Shown here piece by piece: positions 47,240 through 55,658 of a DNA stretch of 64,000 bases. The translations under genes and the position numbers were made by a program. This DNA comes from Eisenbergiella porci (GTDB lineage Bacteria; Bacillota; Clostridia; Lachnospirales; Lachnospiraceae), in contig NZ_VUMI01000011.1 of assembly GCF_009696275.1 (NCBI RefSeq), positions 1-64,000 of the forward strand, in the 5' to 3' direction. Position 1 is the first letter of the stretch; every line of letters starts with the position of its first letter. The notes beneath the pieces were generated by a model, which saw nothing but the letters and a program-made list of their open reading frames with translations, was not told the DNA's origin and did no database searches.

Positions 47240-49735
47240 TTATTTTGCCTTCGGCTTCTCCACTCTCTTAGGCAGCACTACCTTATCCAGATGCCAGATA
47301 TCGTCCACATATTCCTGGATAGTCCTGTCAGAACTGAATTTGCCGGAGCAGGCCACGTTCAGGATTGCGCTCTTTGCCCAGTTTGCTTCATCCCTGTAAG
47401 CTGCCTCCACTCTGCGCTGTGCTTCCGCATAAGGCTTGAAATCCTTCAGAATAAAATACATATCCGCCTTGGAGGTGCTCTGTGTGTTCAGCAGGGAATT
47501 GTACAGCGGGCGGAACAGCTCCGTATCATAGGGGGCAAAGGTTCCGTTGATTAACTGCATCAGCACTCTGCGGATGTCAGGATCGTTGTTGAAAATATCC
47601 ATGGGGTTATATCCGCCGTAGTTCTCAAAACGGATAACCTCGTCGGAGCTTAAACCGAAGATAAAGGTATTTTCCATTCCTACCTCTTCCACGATTTCCA
47701 CATTGGCGCCGTCCATGGTGCCCAGGGTAAGCGCACCGTTGAGCATGAATTTCATATTTCCGGTTCCGGATGCTTCCTTGCTTGCCGTGGAAATCTGTTC
47801 GGACACATCTGCTGCGGCAAAAATCCATTCCGCATTGGAAACCTTATAGTCTTCTATAAATACCACCTTGATCTTGCCGCCAATGGAAGGGTCGTTATTC
47901 ACTACATCCGCTACCGCATTGATCAGCTTAATGGTAAGTTTTGCGTTGCGGTAGCCCGCCGCCGCCTTGGCCCCGAAGATAAAAGTTCTGGGATAGAACT
48001 CCAACTGGAGATTGTTCTTGAGTTCGTTATAAAGATACATAATATGCAGGATATTCAGCAGCTGGCGCTTGTACTCGTGGAGCCTCTTTACCTGCACATC
48101 GAAAATGGAACGGGGATCCACTTCCACACCGTTATGCTCCAGGATATATCTGGCAAGGCGCACCTTGTTCTGATATTTGATATTCATGAACTCCTGCTGT
48201 GCTTTTTCATCCTCGGCATAAATTTTCAGGCCGCTGATTTTGGACAGATCAGTAATCCAGTCATTGCCCACATGATCCGTTACCCACTGTGCAAGCAGCG
48301 GATTCCCATGGAGCAGGAATCTTCTCTGTGTGATGCCGTTCGTCTTATTGTTGAACTTTTCAGGCATCATTTCATAGAAATCTCTCAGCTCCTGCTTTTC
48401 CAGGATTTCCGTATGGAGCCTTGCCACGCCGTTGACAGAGTAGCCGGATACGATGGCGAGGTGTGCCATTTTCACCTGTCCGTCATAAATAATAGCCATT
48501 TTGGCAATCTTGTTCTGATCTCCCGGATACTGCTGGGAAACCTGCGCTATGAAGCGGCGGTTGATTTCCTCCACGATCTGGTAGATTCTGGGGAGCAGCC
48601 TTGAGAATAGCTCAATGGGCCATTTTTCCAGGGCTTCCGCCATGATGGTATGGTTAGTATAGGCACAGGTTTTGGTGGTCACAGCCCATGCTTCATCCCA
48701 GGTGAGATAATAATCATCCATCAGGATACGCATCAGCTCGGCAATTGCCACCGTAGGATGGGTGTCATTGAGCTGGAAGGTCACCTTCTCATGGAATTTT
48801 CTGATATCATCATGCTTTCTCATGTATTTTTCCACAGCCTCCTGGACGGAAGCGGAAATGAAGAAATACTGCTGCTTCAGACGAAGTTCCTTGCCTGCAT
48901 AATGGTTGTCATTGGGATAGAGGACCTCTACGATATTCCGGGCCAGATTCTCCTGCTCCACAGCCTTCTGGTAATCTCCCTTGTCAAAGGACTCCAGCTG
49001 GAAGCACTCCACCGGCTCCGCATCCCAGATGCGCAGTGTGTTCACGATCCCATTTCCATAGCCCACAATCGGCATATCATAGGGAATCGCCTTTACGGAC
49101 TGATATCCCTCCTGTTTAAAGTTATTGCGGCCGTTTTCGTCCACGTATACATTGACATAGCCGCCGAACTTAACCTCTTTGGCATACTCGGGACGGCGCA
49201 GCTCAAACGGGTTTCCATCTGCCAGCCAATTATCGGGAACCTCTATCTGGTATCCGTCACGGATCTCCTGCTTGAACATGCCGTAACGGTAACGGATGCC
49301 GCAGCCATAAGCGGAATACCCCATGGTTGTCAGGGAATCCAGGAAGCAGGCAGCCAGTCTGCCCAGGCCGCCGTTGCCCAGCGCCGGATCAGGCTCCTGA
49401 TCCTCCACCAGATTGATATCGATACCCAGATCCTCCAGGGCCTCGGCCACATCATTATAGGCTTGCAGGTTGATCAGGTTATTTCCCAGCGCGCGGCCCA
49501 TCAGGAATTCCATGGACAGATAATAAACGGTCTTGGGATCCTGCTTCGCATATTCCTTCTGGGTATTCATCCAGTTGTCTACGATCACATCCTTGATAGC
49601 ATAGGCTACCGCCTGGAAAATCTGCTGCTGCGTCGCCTCCTCCAGGGTCTTGCGGTAAAGAGTTTTCACATTATATATAACGCTGTTCTTGAAAAGCTCT
49701 TTGTCGAATTTCTGTAATACCGTTTTCTTAAGCAT
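47240..49735 (-). CDS. glgP: Glycogen/starch alpha-glucan phosphorylase
   Basis: PLP enzyme releasing glucose-1-phosphate from the non-reducing ends of glycogen or maltodextrin. 831 aa, full length. YYLSMEFLMGRALGNNLINL, DPALGNGGLGRLAACFLDSL, TFQLNDTHPTVAIAELMR, KRLHEYKRQLLNILH, and the PLP-lysine region EASGTGNMKFMLNGALTLGTMDGANVEI. GAGGAGGAAATAC precedes the ATG. Monocistronic, with its own terminator. Confidence 0.95.
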   Translation of the reverse strand: MLKKTVLQKFDKELFKNSVIYNVKTLYRKTLEEATQQQIFQAVAYAIKDVIVDNWMNTQKEYAKQDPKTVYYLSMEFLMGRALGNNLINLQAYNDVAEALEDLGIDINLVEDQEPDPALGNGGLGRLAACFLDSLTTMGYSAYGCGIRYRYGMFKQEIRDGYQIEVPDNWLADGNPFELRRPEYAKEVKFGGYVNVYVDENGRNNFKQEGYQSVKAIPYDMPIVGYGNGIVNTLRIWDAEPVECFQLESFDKGDYQKAVEQENLARNIVEVLYPNDNHYAGKELRLKQQYFFISASVQEAVEKYMRKHDDIRKFHEKVTFQLNDTHPTVAIAELMRILMDDYYLTWDEAWAVTTKTCAYTNHTIMAEALEKWPIELFSRLLPRIYQIVEEINRRFIAQVSQQYPGDQNKIAKMAIIYDGQVKMAHLAIVSGYSVNGVARLHTEILEKQELRDFYEMMPEKFNNKTNGITQRRFLLHGNPLLAQWVTDHVGNDWITDLSKISGLKIYAEDEKAQQEFMNIKYQNKVRLARYILEHNGVEVDPRSIFDVQVKRLHEYKRQLLNILHIMYLYNELKNNLQLEFYPRTFIFGAKAAAGYRNAKLTIKLINAVADVVNNDPSIGGKIKVVFIEDYKVSNAEWIFAAADVSEQISTASKEASGTGNMKFMLNGALTLGTMDGANVEIVEEVGMENTFIFGLSSDEVIRFENYGGYNPMDIFNNDPDIRRVLMQLINGTFAPYDTELFRPLYNSLLNTQSTSKADMYFILKDFKPYAEAQRRVEAAYRDEANWAKSAILNVACSGKFSSDRTIQEYVDDIWHLDKVVLPKRVEKPKAK

Positions 49736-49896
49736 GTATTTCCTCCTCGATCCTCTTTATATTCTTTAATTACGGTCTTTTCCGGCACTTCCGGGCTTTG
49801 TCCTTTGCCCATATTCGCCCAATACGTACAGTTTACAACAATTTACCAATAATGAAAACAGTAATTTTGTAAAAAGAACTGATAAAATAAGGTAAA

Positions 49897-49930
49897 GAAA
49901 GCCGCCACTTTAGCCAAGCGGCGGCCTTTC
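49897..49930 (-). terminator. Terminator of ileS
   Basis: On the minus strand GAAAGGCCGCCGCT-TGGCTAA-AGTGGCGGCTTTC (one bulge), followed by TTTACC, 54 bases after the ileS stop. Confidence 0.7.
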
Positions 49931-49983
49931 TCCCTTGAAAACCCGAATTACCGTACTTTGCAACTGTTCAGTTCACAGCACAG

Positions 49984-52900
49984 TTACTGTACTTTTTCAA
50001 TTCCAATGGTCACATTTTCACCATTTACGTTCCATTCCTTGCTTACAGCCAGGTTTTCCCCTGCCGTAATGGAATCCGCAAGAACCTTGCCTGCAATGAA
50101 CTCCTGATTGGAGGCGGCGATTCCTGCCACCTTTTCATTGCCGCACAGGGACACTCTGATGTGATCCATCACTTCAAAATCCGCTTCCTTACGCATGGTC
50201 TGGATCTTGCTGATGATTTCATATACAAAGCCTTCCTCGATGAGTTCTTCCGTCAGGTTCGTATCCAGAACTACTGTCATATTATTATCCGCCTCGGATA
50301 CATAGCCTTCCTTCTGGGTCATTTCGATAAGAAGGTCATCCTTGGTCAGGCTTACTTCCACGCCGTTTACGTCGAATTTCAGCGCTCCTGCCGCATTCAG
50401 CTCATCCATGGCCGCATTGCCGTCCAGGGATGCCAGGGTCTTCTGGATGCCGCCCAGCTGTTTTCCGTACTTCGGTCCTACCGTACGCAGCTGCGGCTTG
50501 AAGGTATAGGTGGTAAAGTCCCTTACATCCTCTGTAAATACCACCTTCTTCACATTCAGCTCATCCTCCACGATCTCCTTATAGAAATCACTGAGGACGG
50601 TTCCGGCCTTCACGAACATGGTTCCGATGGGCTGGCGGTTCTTGATGTTTGCCGTATTTCTGCAGGCGCGTCCCATCACGACGATGTCCAGCACCTCTTC
50701 CATGGCTTCCTCAAGTTCCTTATCCACATAAGAAGGATTGGCTGTGGGGAAGTCGCACAGATGCACGCTTTCCGGCGCGCTCTTGTCCAGGCTTCTCACC
50801 AGGTTCTGATAGATCTCCTCCGTCATGAAGGGAATCATGGGCGCTGCCAGCTTGCTCACCGTTACCAGTGCGGTGTAGAGGGTCATGTAAGCATTGATCT
50901 TGTCCTGCTCCATTCCCTTTGCCCAGAAACGTTCACGGCTTCTTCTTACATACCAGTTGCTGCATTCGTCCACAAAATCCTGCAGCGCTCTTGCCGCTTC
51001 GGAAATCTGATAGTTACCCAGACGGGTATCCACTTCCGTAATCAGCGTATTCAGGCGGCTAAGCAGCCACTTGTCCAGCACGGAAAGCTTATCGAATTCC
51101 AGTGTATATTTGGAAGCGTCAAAATTATCAATATTGGCATACAGTACAAAGAATGCGTAGGTATTCCACAGCGTCCCCATGAACTTACGCTGTCCCTCGA
51201 TAACCGCTTTCCCATGGAAACGGCTGGGCAGCCAGGGCGCGCTGCTTGAGTAAAAATACCAGCGGATCGCATCCGCGCCGTATTCCTGCAACGCTTCAAA
51301 GGGATCTACCGCATTGCCTTTGGACTTGCTCATTTTCTGTCCGTTTTCATCCTGCACCAGTCCCAGGACGATTACATTTTCAAAAGAGGTCTGGTCAAAC
51401 AGCAGCGTGGATTCCGCCAGCAGGGAATAGAACCAGCCGCGGGTCTGATCCACCGCTTCGGAGATGAACTGCGCGGGGAACTGCTGCTCAAAGGTTTCCT
51501 TATTCTCAAAAGGATAGTGATGCTGGGCAAAAGGCATGGCTCCTGAGTCAAACCAGCAGTCAATTACCTCGGGCACACGCTTCATGGGCTTGCCGCACTT
51601 CGGGCAGGGGATGGTGATGGCATCGATATAAGGGCGATGAAGCTCAACGGTCTTCGCTTCCGGATTGCCACTTAAGCGCTCCAGCTCCTCCCTGCTTCCT
51701 ACGGAAAGCATTTCCCCACAGTCACACTGCCAGATATTTAAAGGGGTCCCCCAGTATCTGTTTCTGGAAAGTCCCCAGTCCTGGATATTTTCCAGCCAGT
51801 CGCCGAAACGTCCTTTTCCGATGGATTCCGGAATCCAGTTGATGGTATTGTTGTTGCCGATCAGGTGCTCCTTGACAGCGGTCATCTTGATGAACCAGGA
51901 CTCTCTCGCATAATAGATCAGCGGCGTGTCGCATCTCCAGCAGAAGGGGTAGCTGTGTTCGAACTTCGGCGCGGAAAACAGCAGGTCTGCCGCCGCCAGC
52001 TCCTTTAAGATGATCGGGTCCGCTTCCTTGCAGAAGGTACCTGCCCAGGGAGTCTCTTTTGTCATTTCACCTTTGGCATCCACCAGCTGAACGAAGGGCA
52101 GATCATAATTGCGGCCCACATTGGCATCGTCCTCACCGAAGGCAGGCGCGATATGAACAACACCGGTACCGTCCGTCAGGGTAACATAGTTGTCACAGGT
52201 TATATAAAATGCTTTTTTATGCTGTTTTTCGCAGGTTTCCACCGCACAGTCAAACAGCGGCACATATTCCTTGTATTCCAGATCCTTGCCCACATAAGTT
52301 TCCAGCACTTCATAGGCCGGCGCCTCCGGGTTTTCCTTGTTCAAATCGCCCAGCACGGTATCCAGAAGCGCCTGCGCCATATAATAGGTATAGCCGTCGG
52401 CGGCTTTTACCTTGGCATAGGTTTCCCCGGGGTTCACGCACAGCGCCACGTTGGAAGGCAGTGTCCAGGGTGTGGTGGTCCATGCCAGGATATAGGCATC
52501 CTCATCCTTTACCTTAAAACGTGCGATTGCGGAACGTTCCTTCACATCCTTGTAGCCCTGAGCCACCTCATGAGAGGACAGCGGGGTGCCGCAGCGCGGG
52601 CAGTAGGGAACGATTTTAAAGCCCTTGTAAAGAAGGCCCTTGTCCCAGATTTTTTTCAGCGCCCACCATTCGGATTCAATATATTCATCGTGATAGGTTA
52701 CATAGGGATCATCCATATCAGCCCAGAAGCCGACCTTTTTGGAAAAATCCTCCCACATGCCTTTGTATTTCCATACGCTTTCCTTACATTTTTCAATGAA
52801 AGGCGCGATGCCGTATTCCTCGATCTGCTCCTTGCCGTCCAGGCCCAGAAGCTTCTCCACCTCCAGCTCCACCGGAAGCCCGTGGGTATCCCACCCGGCC

Positions 52901-53151
52901 TTCCTGGGCACCATATAGCCCTTCATGGTGCGGTAACGGGGAATCATATCCTTGATTGCACGGGTTTCCACATGTCCGATGTGGGGCTTGCCGTTTGCGG
53001 TGGGCGGGCCGTCATAAAAGGTATAGGTCGGGCATCCCTCCCTGATTTTCATGCTTTTTTCAAAAATTTTGTTGTCTTCCCAGAATTGTTCCACCTCGTG
53101 TTCACGTTCCACGAAGTTCAGGTCTGTGTTTACCTTAGTGTAAAGTGACAT
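49984..53151 (-). CDS. ileS: Isoleucyl-tRNA synthetase
   Basis: Charges tRNA-Ile. 1,055 aa from ATG 53151 (AAGGAAGAAGGAA upstream, start MSLYTKVNTDLNF); the longer frame runs into the T-box leader and is not coding. Class I signatures PHIGHVET (HIGH) and KMSKSKGN (KMSKS), the editing domain LAWTTTPWTLPSNVALCV, and the zinc-type Cys pairs (CPRCGTPL, CPKCGKPM). A long C-terminal domain as in the eukaryotic-like (type 2) clade, often mupirocin-insensitive; the phenotype is not readable here. Regulated by the upstream T-box. Confidence 0.96.
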   Translation of the reverse strand: MSLYTKVNTDLNFVEREHEVEQFWEDNKIFEKSMKIREGCPTYTFYDGPPTANGKPHIGHVETRAIKDMIPRYRTMKGYMVPRKAGWDTHGLPVELEVEKLLGLDGKEQIEEYGIAPFIEKCKESVWKYKGMWEDFSKKVGFWADMDDPYVTYHDEYIESEWWALKKIWDKGLLYKGFKIVPYCPRCGTPLSSHEVAQGYKDVKERSAIARFKVKDEDAYILAWTTTPWTLPSNVALCVNPGETYAKVKAADGYTYYMAQALLDTVLGDLNKENPEAPAYEVLETYVGKDLEYKEYVPLFDCAVETCEKQHKKAFYITCDNYVTLTDGTGVVHIAPAFGEDDANVGRNYDLPFVQLVDAKGEMTKETPWAGTFCKEADPIILKELAAADLLFSAPKFEHSYPFCWRCDTPLIYYARESWFIKMTAVKEHLIGNNNTINWIPESIGKGRFGDWLENIQDWGLSRNRYWGTPLNIWQCDCGEMLSVGSREELERLSGNPEAKTVELHRPYIDAITIPCPKCGKPMKRVPEVIDCWFDSGAMPFAQHHYPFENKETFEQQFPAQFISEAVDQTRGWFYSLLAESTLLFDQTSFENVIVLGLVQDENGQKMSKSKGNAVDPFEALQEYGADAIRWYFYSSSAPWLPSRFHGKAVIEGQRKFMGTLWNTYAFFVLYANIDNFDASKYTLEFDKLSVLDKWLLSRLNTLITEVDTRLGNYQISEAARALQDFVDECSNWYVRRSRERFWAKGMEQDKINAYMTLYTALVTVSKLAAPMIPFMTEEIYQNLVRSLDKSAPESVHLCDFPTANPSYVDKELEEAMEEVLDIVVMGRACRNTANIKNRQPIGTMFVKAGTVLSDFYKEIVEDELNVKKVVFTEDVRDFTTYTFKPQLRTVGPKYGKQLGGIQKTLASLDGNAAMDELNAAGALKFDVNGVEVSLTKDDLLIEMTQKEGYVSEADNNMTVVLDTNLTEELIEEGFVYEIISKIQTMRKEADFEVMDHIRVSLCGNEKVAGIAASNQEFIAGKVLADSITAGENLAVSKEWNVNGENVTIGIEKVQ

Positions 53152-53278
53152 TTCCTTCTTCCTTTCTTTCTCCGGCATACAGCCATTCCTGTTTGATAAA
53201 TTCGCGTCCTGCCGCGTGTCCGCCGTCTTGCATGGCAGTTCAGATCTCCTGGCACCTGCGCCATTCTGCGTCTGAAAC

Positions 53279-53314
53279 AAAAAAATCCCCGTCCTTTCTT
53301 GTAAAAGGGCGAGG
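53279..53314 (-). terminator. T-box-controlled terminator
   Basis: On the minus strand CCTCGCCCTTT-TACAAG-AAAGGACGGGG followed by seven Ts, right after the T-box core and about 130 bases before the ileS start. Confidence 0.88.
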
Positions 53315-53592
53315 TCTGAGGCTCGTTGTACCACCTGTTACATCATACGGCTTATAAAAACAGCTGCCAAACCTGTCCTTATAAGAAAATATGGTTTCCC
53401 GTAACGGGGGAAATCCGGCGTCGCCTACTCGAAAAACCGGATGCTTCCTGCATCCTGCGCTTTCTTTCAGCCTGCGGCTCCGAAGTGATATTCACCATGT
53501 CTTACTCGTACCGGCCTCCCACCTGCGCCGACTCGCTGTAACTTTCCAAACATGCCTACTGTCTTCATCACGGCCTTTGTTTCTGTGTTCAT
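53279..53592 (-). ncRNA. T-box riboswitch (tRNA-Ile sensing) of ileS
   Basis: On the minus strand, in order: stem I with GTGAATATCACTTCGGAGCC, specifier ATC (plus 53487-53489, an Ile codon); the GAGTAGGC and CCCGTTACGGG stem III region; the T-box core ACAGGTGGTACAACGAG (plus about 53322-53337), whose TGGT pairs with the ACCA end of tRNA-Ile; then the terminator. Uncharged tRNA-Ile would stabilise the antiterminator and allow ileS expression. Confidence 0.9.
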
Positions 53593-53598
53593 GTCGGT

Positions 53599-53628
53599 AT
53601 TATATAGCCCGCAAAGCCGCATTGTCAA
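53599..53628 (-). promoter_or_regulatory. Promoter of the ileS leader
   Basis: On the minus strand TTGACA (plus 53623-53628) - 18 bases - TATAAT (plus 53599-53604). Both hexamers are consensus. Predicted leader is about 440 bases. Confidence 0.85.
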
Positions 53629-53640
53629 GGGCTTTCGTGC

Positions 53641-53743
53641 TTTATCCCCCCATTTGTGCGCAGAGGGGCATGCGGTGCTTCCGGCTGGTGTTCGGGGTCC
53701 GGCTGTGTTCTCCGGGAGGCGGCGGGGTGGATGGAGATAAATT
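53641..53743. repeat. GC-rich element C, related to palindromes A and B
   Basis: About 103 bases between TTTATCCCCCCA and TGGATGGAGATAAA ends (loosely inverted). The interior has GCTTCCGG and CTGTGTTCTCCGGGAGG followed by CGGCGG, close to CTGTGTTTCCCGGGGG-CGGCGG of palindrome A and CTATGTTCTCCAGGGG-AACGGCGG of B. It looks like a single half-unit of the element seen inverted in A and B. It lies just upstream of the ileS promoter and of the ClC gene. Confidence 0.5.
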
Positions 53744-53946
53744 TGACGGATAAGGGTTTTGTGCTGTATTCTGTTTGAATGGTTTGTTGTTATGCGCGGG
53801 AGGTTGTATAATTGTAGTTGGTATGGAGGGAGGACAGGGGATGGCGGGCGGGGATAGGAGGAGTAAATGCGGGATTTTGGTTAAATGTGGTATGTATGGT
53901 TTGTTTTTGGCAGCGTGATATGGATAGGGAAATTGAGGAGGATATT

Positions 53947-55212
53947 ATGAACTGGCTTAGGGCTTATGCGGAAAAGCTATACAGGAATCTGGGGCAGTAT
54001 TTTCGGTGGCTATTGTTTGGGGTTGTTACGGGAGTGGCCGTGGGGTTGTTTGCTTCGCTTTTTTCCTGGTGCCTGATACAGGTTACGGCTTTCAGGATAG
54101 GGCATCGTTATATGTTTCTGACGCTGCCGCTGGGCGGGCTGCTTATTGTTTTTACGTATAAGGCGTTTCATTTTGAGAATAACGGCGGGACGGATTCGGT
54201 GATTGAGAGCATTCACAGTGAAATCACGATTCCGTTCCGGATGGCGCTGCTGATTTTCAGTTCCACCATTATTACGATCCTGTGCGGCGGCTCCGTGGGG
54301 CGCGAAGGGGCGGCGCTGCAGATTGGGGGAAGCATCGGCAAAAAACTGGGGGACATCTTCCATTTTAATGTAAAGGATAAAAAAATCATATTGATGAGCG
54401 GCATGGCGGCGGCTTTTGCGGCTCTTTTCGGGACGCCGATGGCAGCGGCTTTTTTTGCCATGGAGGTTTCCAGTGTGGGGATTATGTATTATGCGGCGCT
54501 GGTGCCCTGTATCTGTGCGGCGCTCATTGCCCATAAAATTGCATTTTCCCTGGGCGTACAGACCGAAAATTTCCATGTGATGAATGATTTGGAGCTGTCC
54601 CTGATCCCCGGGCTGAAGGTGGTGCTGCTGGCCATATGCTGTGCGATTCTCAGCATCCTTTTCTGCATGATGCTGCAGATGGGGGAGGCCCTGTTTAAAA
54701 AATACTTTACCAACCTTTATATCCGAATCGCCGCCGGCGGCCTGCTCCTGATACTCCTCACCCTCATCTGCGGCAGCCAAGACTACCTTGGCACAGGCAT
54801 GCCCGTCATCGAGCACGCCCTCTCCGGGACAGCGATCCCCTGGGCCTTTTTCTTTAAAATGCTCTTTACGGTCATCACCATATCCGCCGGCTACAAAGGC
54901 GGAGAAATCGTGCCCTCCCTTTTCATCGGCGCCACCTTCGGCTGCACCCTGGGCGCCCTCCTTGGGCTCCCCGCCTCCCTCGGCGCCGCCGTTGGCATGA
55001 TCGCCGTTTTCTGCGGCGTAACCAACTGCCCCGTAACCTCCATCCTCATAGCCTTCGAACTCTTCGGCTTCGACGACGCCTACTACTTCCTCATAGCCGT
55101 AGCCACCAGCTACATGCTCTCCGGCTACTACAGCCTCTACCACAGCCAGACCATCGTCTACTCCAAGTTCGAAAACAAATACGTCAACCAACCCACCAGC
55201 CACCGCTTTTAA
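53947..55212 (+). CDS. ClC-family anion channel/exchanger, possibly CLC-F-like
   Basis: 421 aa from ATG 53947 (GAGGAGG upstream; the longer start at 53818 adds an unlikely tail). About ten or more membrane helices. Motifs: NNGGTDSVIESIHSE in place of the usual GSGIP loop, GGSVGREGAALQIGGSIG with the gating Glu, GTPMAAAFFAMEV, and AGYKGGEIVPSLFIGATFG, then SYMLSGYYSLYHSQ near the end. The GGExxP and SGYxxxYxxQ forms recall fluoride-exporting CLC-F proteins more than EriC chloride exchangers, but I can only suggest this. The 5' half is G/T-rich and the 3' half C/A-rich on the coding strand. Confidence 0.85.
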   Translation: MNWLRAYAEKLYRNLGQYFRWLLFGVVTGVAVGLFASLFSWCLIQVTAFRIGHRYMFLTLPLGGLLIVFTYKAFHFENNGGTDSVIESIHSEITIPFRMALLIFSSTIITILCGGSVGREGAALQIGGSIGKKLGDIFHFNVKDKKIILMSGMAAAFAALFGTPMAAAFFAMEVSSVGIMYYAALVPCICAALIAHKIAFSLGVQTENFHVMNDLELSLIPGLKVVLLAICCAILSILFCMMLQMGEALFKKYFTNLYIRIAAGGLLLILLTLICGSQDYLGTGMPVIEHALSGTAIPWAFFFKMLFTVITISAGYKGGEIVPSLFIGATFGCTLGALLGLPASLGAAVGMIAVFCGVTNCPVTSILIAFELFGFDDAYYFLIAVATSYMLSGYYSLYHSQTIVYSKFENKYVNQPTSHRF

Positions 55213-55262
55213 GTCCTTTTTCTTTTCCTCCTGAATTCTTCCATCACCTGCCTGCTCACCAG

Positions 55263-55518
55263 CCGCCCGTGGAGGAAACCGGTGTGCCGGCGTGGGCTAT
55301 GTTCTCCAGGGGAACGGCGGTGCAGGTGTGTTTTTTGCGGATGCCTTTTATGCCATGGAGATGAGACCATAAAACCGGCAGACGCCCCTGCCGGTTTTAG
55401 TCCTGGGCTCATCGGAATGCCCGGCATAACCGGCACCCGCAAAAAATACACCTGCACCGCCGCTCCCCTGGAGAACATAGCCCGCCGCCGGCACACCGGT
55501 TTCCTCCACGGGCGGCCC
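55263..55518. repeat. Large palindrome B
   Basis: Arms of about 115-125 bases meet around a perfect central hairpin, AAAACCGGCAG-ACGCCC-CTGCCGGTTTT (55371-55398). The outermost 30 bases (GCCGCCCGTGGAGGAAACC... at 55263 against 55518) pair exactly, and pairing continues with scattered mismatches (GGCTATGTTCTCCAGGGG, CGGCGGTGCAGGTGT). It sits between the ClC stop and pncB; the central hairpin with its T run could end ClC transcripts. Confidence 0.93.
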
Positions 55519-55658
55519 CCCTCGCGAAAAAATCTTGCTTTCTTGGGTAATTACGCGTATGATATGTGTAATTTAATACATTCCTATACAGGCATGGGAC
55601 AGCCCTTCATCCGCCGTCCCGTGTCTGAACCCATAATGCTGAAAGCGGAGGAGAAACC

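Noticed and set aside
53640-53946. Fluoride riboswitch ahead of the ClC gene
   Set aside because: Looked for because of the CLC-F-like motifs, but no GGCGATGG...CTGATGA-type consensus is present.
54010-55203. 397-codon frame on the minus strand opposite the ClC gene
   Set aside because: A by-product of the strong strand skew; Gly/Glu-rich, no domain, antisense to a clear membrane protein.
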